Assembly: GCA_944392805.1 (NCBI GenBank)
Contig: CALXXZ010000011.1
Coordinates: 1 to 57,669, forward strand
Length of the DNA stretch: 57,669 nt
Source: an uncultured Clostridia bacterium
Lineage (GTDB): Bacteria; Bacillota; Clostridia; TANB77; CAG-508
Reading direction: 5' to 3'
Shown here: in pieces, positions 45,301-53,065 of the stretch
Layout of the letters: each line of letters opens with the position of its first letter
How positions within the stretch are numbered: position 1 is the stretch's first letter
The notes under the pieces: generated by a model
Told to the model about the DNA's origin: nothing
Database searches by the model: none
The model's input: only the letters and a program-made list of their open reading frames with translations
Position numbers and translations under genes: made by a program

Positions 45301-46124
45301 TCACTATCAATATTTGAAGTAGTTTCTTCATATTTTTTACTAAGTATCTTATTAACCTTTAAAAGTTCATCTCCATCAATTTGAGAAGAATTTATTTTTT
45401 TAGCTGGTAATATACTAGGCATAGAAGATACCGTTGTTGTTATAGAATCTAATGCTTTCGTTGGAACTCCACCTAGTATATGTTCAACAGCTGAAATATA
45501 ATTACCATTATCAATATCTTGATTAACCTTTTCAGCTTTTTTTGATGCTTCTTTTGACTGTTTATATTGTATTGCTTCTAAATTTAATTTATTAAAATCA
45601 TCTTCATTTTTTGTTATCGCTCTAATTTCACTTGCTCTTTGTGCATTATTCATATTTGATAATCGTTCAAGTAATTCCTCATGAGTTTGTGTTTTATTTT
45701 TTGATAATAGATTATAAGTTAACTTTTCATTTGTATTACCTTGATTTTTTTGTAAAAATGGTGTATATGTTGAATTATTGTTGACATCTTTATTGTATGT
45801 AGTTCTAAATTTAATTTCATTGTTGGTAGCTATATTTTTAATTGAATCCCATAAGCTTTGTTTACCTCTCATATAAGTAGGAATCTCATTTTGTTTTTTT
45901 TGTATAGCTGTTGCATTTGTTTTTAGTCTATTTATAAATTCTTCTCCGCTTCTTCTTGAATTTGACCTTAAGTTTGATGATGTATTATTAGTTGAATTTA
46001 GATATTTGTTTTTTATTCTATTCCATGAATTTTTTCCTTTATCTATTGAATTATTTATTTCTTCTGAACTTTTAAAATATGTGTTTGTGTTTTTATATTT
46101 ATTTTTTATTTCTTCCCATGACAT
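39330..46124 (-). CDS. Giant polyvalent phage internal protein with zinc metallopeptidase and LPD38-like domains
   Basis: A 2264-residue protein. The N-terminal 500 residues are N/K/S-rich with a glycine/alanine-rich hydrophobic part (about 285-450). A metallopeptidase site LIMHETTHAIG lies near residues 594-604. A segment YSGTILIRNDSNGKKFLYDI (about 846-865) resembles the phage BECR nuclease-like domains, and YHVGIRSIEDIKTFEEV with following VAWINGDEGQYAK (about 1030-1130) recurs in clostridial phage polyvalent proteins. A region at about 1620-1830 (NFFKDVQDG, FLNASIQGLDKQFRNF) matches large polyvalent-protein domain 38. Such proteins are packaged in the virion and enter the cell with the DNA. 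The start at 46124 has AGGAGG upstream. Confidence 0.75.
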   Translation of the reverse strand: MSWEEIKNKYKNTNTYFKSSEEINNSIDKGKNSWNRIKNKYLNSTNNTSSNLRSNSRRSGEEFINRLKTNATAIQKKQNEIPTYMRGKQSLWDSIKNIATNNEIKFRTTYNKDVNNNSTYTPFLQKNQGNTNEKLTYNLLSKNKTQTHEELLERLSNMNNAQRASEIRAITKNEDDFNKLNLEAIQYKQSKEASKKAEKVNQDIDNGNYISAVEHILGGVPTKALDSITTTVSSMPSILPAKKINSSQIDGDELLKVNKILSKKYEETTSNIDSDIVKTASSISGTIGAMTPSILSNLMIPGSSKIVQAVNTSADAYQETLNDNTNNKTQALLTGIAKGGTSYAIEGITGGNFLGKGSLDDIAKKTISNNLSSPISKRIASKLYEVGGEIFEEEIENQAGYVIDKIINNKDITAKEWWNDATETAKNTLLTTVVLNLLGLGGNTYNEILKNENDTQLKKIAKQAENIIKNENLKVDINNTQSQENVNKINSQNIESQQDSILKQQNYYQYKQTDNPKINNLRKDMSKYWNNSQKTIDLANTIEKIITDKNYNIRLDDSITNKNGQSVNAQIKTLENGEIEIKINPNSKNVGEFLIMHETTHAIGTQEMKDLVMDYASKNSEFNNALESLKQTYGVEDVSDEVLSDISAQLFGNQEFINNLSMKKPSIFKRIYNKIIELANKITGNSNEALFIKNLKNKWEEAYRTQNNNLDENTHFSVIYNNDGSFNRVKITDNIFENNNNKSITRTIKDYLTEHIGEYADIIESGQRVYLGEDLPGEYAFSKSATNLPVSSKLAKGRAATGIKEIINNATNRQYEANRKTKHNIDAKYGFYRYDTNFSFDYKGKEQLYSGTILIRNDSNGKKFLYDITDIKKIGSNLLPVASNSRKSSAIIGSSNSLPINSIPSTKDNVNSTTKYSMQEPENNSASSFFDKNAKRYEDLLLSNVINYNKRNNGTINIEIFNNDELINQFTVNSKNEIIKQLGTNIGNYIYENANEKSQELKLNKKEKNKYKAYKEKQLEIINNTNPMLDDYHVGIRSIEDIKTFEEVINDDESFAWGDFSKEDAEKALKSGKITVYSSYPIKQGTFVSTSKIQAEEYAGGIGSKIYQKTIPLNQVAWINGDEGQYAKINDAQYSLPTKEWSEHLKDNYKATGTRTNLENIKLPTRRYIDEMSLSDYLDARGLDYEIDEDGNLISVEDRQAVKDYLIEKHRREAIQKQKKQEIKIGDNYKTDLEAFKEETNKLNLPTNENINNTVNTELLTDEDYKVLNDIYEKEGRTEILTEKKKANILEKYANDKYTFKNSLDILAQKFINKGHFVDKLSEQTKNPELKFLYDRNLNSFAEGQYVIGIAQTDNNGNKIGKSINDIWKPVEDSKLTKEFSEYLLHKLNIDRGERNKFVFGKEIGPTESTKIALELENKHPEFKRYAQDIKNFNHNNLLNLKEAGLITQETIDYLEKLYPYYVPISRDKDGKIFVGDNERTGTNLPIKKATGGSSDIQPIKDTMAQQAIRIKRLINQNKLGQELVKTLKNAKVEQQADIQYTPDALMEYETLVEADNKGNKYYTYFEDGYMQKLKISDELYESLKPTKISELEKTLPVKALQKITNIHRSLLTSSNPVFIVSNFFKDVQDGMFNSKYSSKFIKNYGKALHEIITKGKYYESYMANGGMTNTYFDYNEGVKNKRNKFVEKIRSTNEIVEQLPRLSEFISTLEDGKSLNEALYNAAEITTNFKRGGEITKAINRNGVNFLNASIQGLDKQFRNFSGQNGAKGYANLLLKATILGVAPSVLNHILLDDDDDYEDLPENTKDLYYLFKYDDGKFIRIPKGRVLSIFGSSARRILETIQGKEDSFDGFTDTLINQMAPNNPLEDNILAPIIQVKNNRTWYGGEIVSSSTEKNVLPKNQYDETTDEFSKWIGKQLNVSPKKVNYLIDQYSGGVGDVILPMITPQAKQNVFKDKFTTDSVMKNKNVGKFYETLEKQTQISDDSFATDEDKLQSQFLNEISGDMSDLYKEKREIQMSDISNSEKTEKVRKIQEEINKLAEKGLEDYSRGTYKKNSAKIGDIEYYKDGKGEWTKLTEEEISKNKNISTETYATYKQKIYKETQNKRKSGELTENQNLKSADKIQILLDSKYSEKEIGAIYENYIKGEKDIEYNIMKNARIDTKEYLKYKQQEFTSDKKDDGTLDGKTVSKSKQKKVVEYLNTMNITGNQRLLLYAMQGYTTTSSQKNQLANYVQGLKLDKDTKLKLYDKFSGFKVYKNGRVTW

Positions 46125-46134
46125 TTGTTTCCTC

Positions 46135-47028
46135 CTATATTCCAAGTTCACTGCATATGTATGCTGCCTCTTCTTCTGATATATTTCCGCTTGTCACTTG
46201 GTTTACTATAGCTTTTTCTAAATTTTCATTTGATGAATTTCCTAAAGATTTTAAATATTTTACTCTTTCCAAATATTGATTAGCATATTCGCTTATACCA
46301 TTATTTGATGTATTTACACCATTTCCATTTGAAACATTAATTGAAGAACCACTTCTACTTGAACTTGCTTTTCTTTGAGAAAGCGCATATTCTTTAGCCC
46401 ATTGACTATCTGCTACTTGGTCTCTTTGTTTTTGATAATCAAATGTTTGTTGCCATTGATTATCTGCTATTTGGTCTCTTTGTTGTTGATATGCCCATTC
46501 TTTTTCCCAGTTAGATTGTGCTAATGCATCTTGTTCTTTTTGATATAAGATCTGTTCTCTATTATTTCTTAATTCATACTCTTGTGCCAATAATTTCATC
46601 TTTTGATTGTAAATTTCTAGTGCATTTTGTGCTAATGTAATATCTCCTGTTTTCCTTGCTTGATTTATTTGAAAATCGAAATCTGATTTTAATTTTTGTG
46701 CATTGTTTATTGTTTCGGTCACATTTTTTTGATATGTATTGTATAAATTTGTTTTAGATGTTTCTGAATATCCTGAATTTCCTAATCCCTGTGAAAACAT
46801 TTCTTCTGCATTAGCTCCGTATGGATTACTTGCCTTTTTATACTGTGCATATATTCCCTGATTGGTTTTAGATGTTTGTTTATCTATTTCTGATTTGTTT
46901 TTTTCTAATTCATCTATTTGCATTTGTGTTTTATCATTTATTATTTCTTCTTGTTTTTTTAAAGATTCGTCTAGCATTTGATTTTGATCATTAGTTAATT
47001 TATCTATATCTTCATATCCTGTAGCCAC
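46135..47028 (-). CDS. Coiled-coil virion protein with 17-residue repeats
   Basis: A 297-residue protein. A long helical part with KKQEEIINDKTQMQIDELEKN is followed by a Q/W-rich segment with three imperfect repeats of about 17 residues (pattern DxxAxxQWxxxxxYQxQR, residues about 172-225), a serine/asparagine linker and a helical C terminus. The probable start is a GTG at 47028 that overlaps the upstream stop codon (TAGTG) and is preceded by GGAGGAGG; the frame itself extends to 47046. It lies between a fibre gene and the giant internal protein, so it is probably an internal or ejection protein. Confidence 0.6.
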   Translation of the reverse strand: MATGYEDIDKLTNDQNQMLDESLKKQEEIINDKTQMQIDELEKNKSEIDKQTSKTNQGIYAQYKKASNPYGANAEEMFSQGLGNSGYSETSKTNLYNTYQKNVTETINNAQKLKSDFDFQINQARKTGDITLAQNALEIYNQKMKLLAQEYELRNNREQILYQKEQDALAQSNWEKEWAYQQQRDQIADNQWQQTFDYQKQRDQVADSQWAKEYALSQRKASSSRSGSSINVSNGNGVNTSNNGISEYANQYLERVKYLKSLGNSSNENLEKAIVNQVTSGNISEEEAAYICSELGI

Positions 47029-48098
47029 TATATACACCTCCTCCAACTACCATTTTTGTTTATCCAAATCACTGCTTTTTTATAAGTTCCATTTATATTT
47101 AAAAATACTTTTACTCTTTTATATGTGTCATTCTTTTTGATTCTTGCTGTTTTTTGGTTTCCTGTAAGAGTAATTACACAAGTTTTGGAATTTGTATATC
47201 CTCCTCCAACCAAAATAAAAGTAGCTGTCAGGCTACTTTGTGTTTTATATTCTTTGTATAATTCATCTAATTCATCGTCACTAAATTCTATGTTGTTGTT
47301 TCCTGTAGAAACTGTTCTATTTAAAATCTGTCTCTCTCCTATTTTTAACCCCAAACTTAGACTATCTATTCCTGCAGGATTTGTTATATTTATACTCACA
47401 GCATCTCCATGTTTAAAATCATTTAAGCTTGATATTTTAGCAATATCATATGTAGTTTTTGTGACAGTTTGACTATCTGTAGTTAATTGGCTATCTGTTC
47501 TTCTTAATCTTAACTTAAAATTATATGTTGTATTAGGTTCTAATCCTGCAACTATGCCATTTAAAGAAAGTGGTGCCCATGAATTACCATTGTTTGTAGA
47601 ATACCATGCATAATCACAAGCAGAATCAGTACTCCATTCAAATTTAACTTTGGTCAATCCGTCAACTCCTAATATATTTGTAACATTGAAAGATAGAATA
47701 GTTGCATATCTAGGTAAATTAGGAGGTGTAATAGAAGTAGAAACAGTACCACTTCCAATTCTAGTTGTATTAGTGTTCCAACTTGTAGTTATTGGAATTG
47801 TAGGACAACTTCCATCCGCATTGTGATTTACAGTTATTTGGTGTGTACCCAATAAAATGCTTTTAGCAACTCCACTTTCAAAATTAATTGATGGAATAGT
47901 TAAATTAGCTACATTTCCATTTATATTAATTGAACCGCTAGTTTGAGCATTAATATATGCCCAATAACTTGAGCCATCAAAATCTATAAATAATTCTACT
48001 TTAATTACACTAGTATTAGTTGTAGTGCTTTGAGTTGGTATATATACAACAGGTCGTAAAGTATAATGACTTCCATAAGTTCCAGACATATTTCCCAT
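47028..48098 (-). CDS. Phage minor structural protein, DUF859-like fibre
   Basis: A 356-residue beta-rich protein. The opening GTYGSHYTLRPVVYIPTQSTTTNTSVIKVELFIDF, HQITVNHNADGSCP and a fibronectin type III-like section (TKVKFEWSTDSACDYAWYSTNNG, LEPNTTYNFKLRLRRTDSQ) are characteristic of DUF859-type structural proteins of Firmicutes phages. The C terminus is basic and aromatic (RIKKNDTYKRVKVFLNINGTYKKAVIW). It is likely part of the tail tip or a fibre. Its start lies 6 bases after the stop of the small gene at 48105, with AGGAGG upstream. Confidence 0.7.
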   Translation of the reverse strand: MGNMSGTYGSHYTLRPVVYIPTQSTTTNTSVIKVELFIDFDGSSYWAYINAQTSGSININGNVANLTIPSINFESGVAKSILLGTHQITVNHNADGSCPTIPITTSWNTNTTRIGSGTVSTSITPPNLPRYATILSFNVTNILGVDGLTKVKFEWSTDSACDYAWYSTNNGNSWAPLSLNGIVAGLEPNTTYNFKLRLRRTDSQLTTDSQTVTKTTYDIAKISSLNDFKHGDAVSINITNPAGIDSLSLGLKIGERQILNRTVSTGNNNIEFSDDELDELYKEYKTQSSLTATFILVGGGYTNSKTCVITLTGNQKTARIKKNDTYKRVKVFLNINGTYKKAVIWINKNGSWRRCI

Positions 48099-48104
48099 AT
48101 ACTA

Positions 48105-48464
48105 TTATTCCTCCTGTTCATCAAAATATTGTAAATAAATATCTCCATCAACTCCCTCTGTAGGGATAGCTGTGCCATATGATATATTTTTTTGTTTTTC
48201 GTCATTTAATTTTTTTCCCATCGCTGCAGTTAATCCTTTAGTTGTACTCGTACTTGTTAAACTATTTTCTAATGATGTTTTAGAAGAATTTATAGAATTT
48301 TGAATTAAATTCTCTATTGCTTGTAATAAGGTATTATTTATATAATCTTTTATAATATTTGGTGCTTTGTCAAATTCTTCTTTTAAATCTTCTGCACTAA
48401 GTGTAGGTTTATTTGGTAAGCTTTGTAATATATTTAAATTATTTTCTAATTCTGGTAAACTCAT
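48105..48464 (-). CDS. Phage tail fibre N-terminal/adaptor-like protein
   Basis: A 119-residue protein. Helical N-terminal part: LPELENNLNILQSLPNKPTLSAEDLKEEFDKAPNIIKDYIN. It is followed by STSTTKGLTAAMGKKLNDEK and AIPTEGVDGDIYLQYFDE. These segments occur in many fibre proteins of Firmicutes phages as the coiled-coil shaft and short end domain. It would connect a fibre to the tail. No catalytic features. Confidence 0.55.
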   Translation of the reverse strand: MSLPELENNLNILQSLPNKPTLSAEDLKEEFDKAPNIIKDYINNTLLQAIENLIQNSINSSKTSLENSLTSTSTTKGLTAAMGKKLNDEKQKNISYGTAIPTEGVDGDIYLQYFDEQEE

Positions 48465-48473
48465 TTTTTCCTC

Positions 48474-50264
48474 CTATTTCTTTACATATCCTCCAATAAA
48501 TGCTTCTAAAATGGCACTATAAAGTCCAAAAGGTTTGTCTAATTCATCACTATAAAACTTTAAGGAAATTTCAACAAATTTCTTTTCCTTAATTTTATAA
48601 ACTATATATGAATTGTTGTTTGTTTCAAAAGAAAAGTTTGAAAAATCAATATTTCCAAAATCAAAACCAGTAGCACTATATTGGGTTATTTCTCGCGCTT
48701 CTTGTTTTTTATTTGTTATTTCAGAAACTTTTACAATTCCATTTGGAATAGTTTTTATTTTTGCTAATCCGCCTCGTTTATTTGTAGTCTTATTTAAATT
48801 ACCATACCCGAAATTATCCATAGGTGTTGTCCAGTAACTATTTATTACTTTTCCATTATCATTTGTACCATGAAAATAAAAAATAAGCCCATTTTGTGAA
48901 CCTATATATAAATTACCTTTATATTCTTTTATATAGCTTATTTTGTCTTCTGATAAATCCCATAAATACCATTCGTATTCATAACCTACTGTTCCTGAAA
49001 ACATTTGCCTCATATCTGCTAAATAAATTTTATGGTTAACTAATATCAGTAAATAACCTTCCCACTCAGCCATCATTGCGTTGTCAAAGTTATTTTCATT
49101 TATTAATTTATTGTCTACTAAACTACTTCTATGATTCAATAATTGTTTAGAATTAATATCATCACTTGATATTCCTTCTAAACCATTTCTACTTAAAAAA
49201 ACTATATCATCTTTATAGTTTATTGCATCCGAATAACAACCTGTACTAACATTTCCTTGATAGCTAGGATAAACTTTTCCTGTTTCATCAAGTGATGATG
49301 TATGATAAAATATTGTTTCGTTTTGTTGATTAGGTTCTTTAAAAACCCATAATATATTATTTCCTACTACTATTGCTTTTATTTCGCTTTCATCACTTCC
49401 ATCTTGATAATATGATAAATCGCTTATATAAGATGGCTCATTTATTTCTGAATGAAAAATTGCGTTTGGATAATCAGGATTTCCTGTAAAAAACAACCTT
49501 CTATCGAATACAACTATTTTAGTACATTTATTGATTCTGTCATTATATCCATCTACTGTTTTTTTAAATGTTATCTCCACATTATCTATACCATCTAAAT
49601 CAGGTTTAGATGGTGCTGTAGTAAATTTAACAACTCCATTTTCAGTATCTGTAGTGTAATCAGTTGTTACTGTATCATTTACTTTAACCTCTGTTACTTG
49701 TTCGATATTTTGTGCATCTAAATAAAAATCAGTAGATGTTCCATCAGCCAAAAATGTATTTTTTCTTAAGGGTTGAATTACATTGACATCTTGATATAAT
49801 TCTCCTCCTCCTGACGGACTCCTTGATATTGTAGTTGTTGGTATTATTGGATTATCTTCTGATACTTTTTTTAACGTATTATTGTAATATACAAGATAAT
49901 TTTCCCCATCTATTATATAAAGTTTTTCATCAAATATTACGAAAGAACTTCTAGTATCATTCATGTCATTTTTTAATAATATTTTTTCTTCTGGTATATT
50001 AGGAAAATTACTCCAAAGATATAAATTAGTTCCTGCATGTATGAAAGCATCGTCATTGTAAAAATATATTCCATTTATATTGTTTGTGAAATCTCCTATT
50101 TTTACATATCCAGGTCTTGTTTCTATACAACTTCCTTGTGTATCAGAATAGTTTTTCCATACATTTAAAGCATCAGGACTTCTTGTTAAGTTTACTAAAC
50201 TTGCATCATTTGCAAAATCTACTCCTCTAAATCCTGTATAAGCTCTTTTTACAGTTGTTGCCAT
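48474..50264 (-). CDS. Phage tail nozzle protein (T7 gp12 / tail tubular B-like)
   Basis: A 596-residue beta-rich protein. It starts ATTVKRAYTGFRGVDFANDASLVN and SPDALNVWKNYSDTQGSCIETRPGY, followed by repeated beta-propeller-like strands (DAFIHAGTNLYLWSNF, KLYIIDGENYLVYYN, RRLFFTGNPDYPNAIFHSEINEP, DIVFLSRNGLEGISSDD). This opening and propeller layout are typical of the nozzle protein of short-tailed phages. The start at 50264 has AAGGAG upstream. It overlaps the end of the preceding tail gene only at the regulatory level, so the genes are coupled. Confidence 0.7.
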   Translation of the reverse strand: MATTVKRAYTGFRGVDFANDASLVNLTRSPDALNVWKNYSDTQGSCIETRPGYVKIGDFTNNINGIYFYNDDAFIHAGTNLYLWSNFPNIPEEKILLKNDMNDTRSSFVIFDEKLYIIDGENYLVYYNNTLKKVSEDNPIIPTTTISRSPSGGGELYQDVNVIQPLRKNTFLADGTSTDFYLDAQNIEQVTEVKVNDTVTTDYTTDTENGVVKFTTAPSKPDLDGIDNVEITFKKTVDGYNDRINKCTKIVVFDRRLFFTGNPDYPNAIFHSEINEPSYISDLSYYQDGSDESEIKAIVVGNNILWVFKEPNQQNETIFYHTSSLDETGKVYPSYQGNVSTGCYSDAINYKDDIVFLSRNGLEGISSDDINSKQLLNHRSSLVDNKLINENNFDNAMMAEWEGYLLILVNHKIYLADMRQMFSGTVGYEYEWYLWDLSEDKISYIKEYKGNLYIGSQNGLIFYFHGTNDNGKVINSYWTTPMDNFGYGNLNKTTNKRGGLAKIKTIPNGIVKVSEITNKKQEAREITQYSATGFDFGNIDFSNFSFETNNNSYIVYKIKEKKFVEISLKFYSDELDKPFGLYSAILEAFIGGYVKK

Positions 50265-50265
50265 A

Positions 50266-50844
50266 TTACAACACTCCTTCCTCAACAGTAATTGAAGGAA
50301 TTTCTGTTCTTGTATCTAAATTTTCTTTTTTTCTTTGATATTCAGCTAAAAAGGCAGAATAGTCAGCACTTGGGTCTACTTTTAAAATATCATTTGCTAC
50401 AGCATATGGTAATATCATTTGAACATCTTGATCTATTTCTAACATAAAAGTGTCAGGTGTTTGTTCAGTTATAATTGTTGGATATTGATAATATTCTAAT
50501 ATGTATTGATAGTCACTTTGATTGCTTATATATATTTTTTTGCCTAAAAGATAATAATCAGGCTCCATAACATTGTTGTTTTCATCTAATGCTAATATTC
50601 TTTTTATTTGATACATATTATTTGGTAATGAGTATTCTGTATATCCTTCAGAACTTTCTCCTGATATTTCTTTTAAAATCCTCGTTTTGATAATTTTTTT
50701 ATTTTGACTTAATTCTTGGTAATTTGTTGCATATGCAAAATTTAGTCTCATTGCAATATCTTCATCATCTGTTAAAGCTGTATTAGTTTTAGAATACTCT
50801 TCAATCAATCCTAATGTTATTTTTTTATTTTCACCAAGTGTCAT
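50266..50844 (-). CDS. Head-tail connector/tail tube protein (T7 gp11-like)
   Basis: A 192-residue protein, mostly helical at the N terminus (LGLIEEYSKTNTALTDDEDIAMRLNFAYATNYQELSQ) with a beta part (YSLPNNMYQIKRILALDENN, YYLLGKKIYISNQSDYQYILEYYQYP) and a second helical part (LPYAVANDILKVDPSADYSAFLAEYQRKKENLDTR). This is the scheme of tail tubular A adaptors of podoviruses. It precedes the nozzle gene, as in T7-like phages. AAAGGAGG lies before its ATG. Confidence 0.65.
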   Translation of the reverse strand: MTLGENKKITLGLIEEYSKTNTALTDDEDIAMRLNFAYATNYQELSQNKKIIKTRILKEISGESSEGYTEYSLPNNMYQIKRILALDENNNVMEPDYYLLGKKIYISNQSDYQYILEYYQYPTIITEQTPDTFMLEIDQDVQMILPYAVANDILKVDPSADYSAFLAEYQRKKENLDTRTEIPSITVEEGVL

Positions 50845-50856
50845 AATTTCCTCCTT

Positions 50857-51201
50857 TTAAAGTTCTTTTATACAATTCATATCTTCGATTACTTCTTTAG
50901 TTGTTTTTACTTCAAAATCTGGTACTATATAGCCTTGTCCATCTATCCATATTAATCTCGTTCCCTCTGGAACTTCAACAACTAACTTTGATTCTTCTTC
51001 TATTTTCATTCCATCTTTTTCTATTAAGTCCTTTTTTATTGTTGTAAATGTAGTTCCTTTAATTGTTTGATGTACTTTCCCATCTTCTGTTTCATCTTCT
51101 ACATCAGTATCTTTATTTACTGTTAGTCCCATAAATAAACCGTAATGTGGTTTAATCATGAATCTTTCTACTTTTTCTTGTGGTTTTAAGTTTTTAGACA
51201 T
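50857..51201 (-). CDS. Small phage head-region protein, unknown
   Basis: A 114-residue protein with a beta-rich core (KVHQTIKGTTFTTIKKDLI, LVVEVPEGTRLIWIDGQGYIVPDFEV). It may be a capsid decoration, head-closure or stabilising protein, judged only from its place directly after the major capsid gene and before the head-tail connector. AAAGGAG precedes its ATG and the leader contains a T-arm-like hairpin (51218-51260). Confidence 0.5.
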   Translation of the reverse strand: MSKNLKPQEKVERFMIKPHYGLFMGLTVNKDTDVEDETEDGKVHQTIKGTTFTTIKKDLIEKDGMKIEEESKLVVEVPEGTRLIWIDGQGYIVPDFEVKTTKEVIEDMNCIKEL

Positions 51202-51217
51202 TTTATTTTTACTCCTT

Positions 51218-51260
51218 TCATTCTTGGTAGAATCGAACTACCCGTTTTCCTTTAGAATGA
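51218..51260 (-). other. tRNA-acceptor/T-arm-like hairpin in a phage leader
   Basis: On the minus strand TCATTCT (51260-51254) pairs with AGAATGA (51224-51218), and inside lies a perfect T-arm-like hairpin GGTAG-TTCGATT-CTACC (51242-51226). There is no D or anticodon arm and no CCA. The structure abuts the ribosome site of the gene starting at 51201. Confidence 0.5.
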
Positions 51261-51261
51261 T

Positions 51262-51284
51262 AAAAAGAGGGACTTTATCCCTCA
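51262..51284 (-). terminator. Terminator after the major capsid gene
   Basis: GAGGGATAAAGTCCCTC followed by five T on the minus strand, 4 bases past the capsid stop codon. Partial termination here would raise capsid transcript over the tail genes. Confidence 0.7.
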
Positions 51285-51287
51285 ATT

Positions 51288-52157
51288 CTATCCACCTACA
51301 CCTGGTGATGAAGTACTTGCTGGTATTGTTTCTAGTATTAAATAAATTTCTTCTGGTCTTACTATTTTTGCTCCAAATACATATAATCCTTTTACAATAT
51401 CACCAAAACCTTTTTCTTTTTCAACTGCTTTTACTGTGTCTACTTGTCCTGCAAAAGCAACAGCTTTTGATGTTCTGATTATGTTATATTTCACCTTTTT
51501 AGTTGTATTTTCTGGTAATAAATTTTCTATGCATACCAATACATTATTGTATTTTCCTACAGCTCCTTTTTTAGCTAATTCAACATTGTTTGTTAGTGTT
51601 TCTGTCAATGCTTGTCTTAAGAATGAATACATTTTTGGTGAAAATTCTCCATATAATTCAGATGTTGGATTTACATTTTTTTCATATAAAGCAACTAATC
51701 CTTCTTCTACAGCAGGAATAACTGTTGTTTTAGAAGGTTCGATTGCTTTTCCTTGTGCTATTACTGACTCTTCTTCCTCTGCTGCATCTTTTATAATCTT
51801 TGCAACATATTTGTCTCCTTCTTCATGTAAAACTTTAGCACATTCTTTAGCATCATTCTCCATTACTCCTGGAATAGATTGAGCTTTATCTACATTATCA
51901 AAATATCTAGCAAAATATTTAAATTGATCTATTACTAATTCTTGATCATTACCATCAATGTTTTCGATTGTAATATCTGTTCCAGGTACATAAGTGCCAA
52001 TTGTTGGTTTTACTGAACCTGTTATTTTTAATTTATTTCCAGCTTTGATTTCTCCATCAAATTGGTAATCGCAATGTGTTCTTAGACCTGTTAAAGTGTC
52101 TAAGGCATTTTGAATCTTTTTACTCCATAGAGTTTGTTTAAAAACTGCTACTGACAT
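51288..52157 (-). CDS. Phage major capsid protein (P22 coat/HK97-fold-like)
   Basis: A 289-residue protein directly after the scaffold gene. The N-terminal SVAVFKQTLWSKKIQNALD, then KAGNKLKITGSVKPTIGTY, DQFKYFARYFDNVDKAQSIPGVMENDAKECAKVLHEEGD and a VEEGLVALYEKNVNPTSELYGEF segment are typical of clostridial phage coat proteins of this class. The position between scaffold and head-tail genes supports the call. GGAGG precedes the ATG. It is expected to form the capsid lattice with HK97 fold. Confidence 0.8.
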   Translation of the reverse strand: MSVAVFKQTLWSKKIQNALDTLTGLRTHCDYQFDGEIKAGNKLKITGSVKPTIGTYVPGTDITIENIDGNDQELVIDQFKYFARYFDNVDKAQSIPGVMENDAKECAKVLHEEGDKYVAKIIKDAAEEEESVIAQGKAIEPSKTTVIPAVEEGLVALYEKNVNPTSELYGEFSPKMYSFLRQALTETLTNNVELAKKGAVGKYNNVLVCIENLLPENTTKKVKYNIIRTSKAVAFAGQVDTVKAVEKEKGFGDIVKGLYVFGAKIVRPEEIYLILETIPASTSSPGVGG

Positions 52158-52171
52158 TTATTTTTCCTCCT

Positions 52172-53065
52172 TTAATTTTTCATATTTTTGTACCATTGCA
52201 ATCTTGACTTATCAACTACTTCCATTATTTTAGGGTTGTTTAATTCTTCATCAGTTAATTTGTCAAAATCTTCTGGACTATAATAATCTTTTATTTGTTT
52301 TACTGTTGTTGTGCTTTTAGCACTTCCTGGACTTTTAGGTTTTTCAACTTTTGAATTATTAACTTGTTTATATATGTCCACTATTTTTTCTACTGGTGTA
52401 TTAATTGTAAATTGTTGCCTAAAATCTATAAAATTCTTGTCTTTTAACATTTCTGTGTCATATCCTTTAGATTTTAATTTTTCAATGTCTTTTCTGTTTA
52501 CAAGTTCTTTGCATAATTCATTAAAAATTGTATTTTCCCTTGTTGTCCTTTTATTGCTTGGTATAGAAGCTATTCTATTTGCTTCTTTTTCCATTTCTTG
52601 CATGCCACATTCAATTATTTCTTTTGCATCAGCATATGCAAGAATTTGTTCATCTCTTTCTGAATAAGAGAGATTTTGTTTATATTCAGGAATATTTATC
52701 CCTTGATTTTTATAAAACTCTGATGATTTACTTATTGCTTCATCTAAATTTTCAACTCCAAGTCCTGTCATTATCACATTTTGTAATTGTTTAAGCTTAG
52801 AAATTTCTTTACTCTGTTCTCTTTCTCTGTTGATTCTGTCTCTTTTTAGTCTTTGTTCTACTTTTTCTTCAAACAATTTATTTGCTTTTTCTTCTATCTG
52901 CTTTTCTATATCTTCTTGAGTAGGACTTTCTACTTCTTGAGTAGTTTCTTGAACCTGTTCATCGTTTTCGCTAGCACTAACTTTAACATCTTCAAGATTT
53001 TCTTTTTCTTCATTTTCTGATGTTATACATACATCATCATTTACGATTAACTCGTTTTCTTCCAT
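52172..53065 (-). CDS. Phage scaffolding protein
   Basis: A 297-residue acidic protein. The first 60 residues are E/N/D-rich and disordered. The middle (about 50-105) is a charged coiled coil (EKQIEEKANKLFEEKVEQRLKRDRINREREQSKEISKL). The C-terminal region is helical and ends with a basic RLQWYKNMKN tail that may contact the coat protein. This composition, size and place before the capsid gene fit a scaffold. GGGAGG precedes the ATG. Confidence 0.7.
   Translation of the reverse strand: MEENELIVNDDVCITSENEEKENLEDVKVSASENDEQVQETTQEVESPTQEDIEKQIEEKANKLFEEKVEQRLKRDRINREREQSKEISKLKQLQNVIMTGLGVENLDEAISKSSEFYKNQGINIPEYKQNLSYSERDEQILAYADAKEIIECGMQEMEKEANRIASIPSNKRTTRENTIFNELCKELVNRKDIEKLKSKGYDTEMLKDKNFIDFRQQFTINTPVEKIVDIYKQVNNSKVEKPKSPGSAKSTTTVKQIKDYYSPEDFDKLTDEELNNPKIMEVVDKSRLQWYKNMKN

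Noticed and set aside
48005..48205. A 66-codon minus-strand frame across the border of two phage genes
   Set aside because: It overlaps both neighbouring genes, which have good ribosome sites and family matches; no support of its own.
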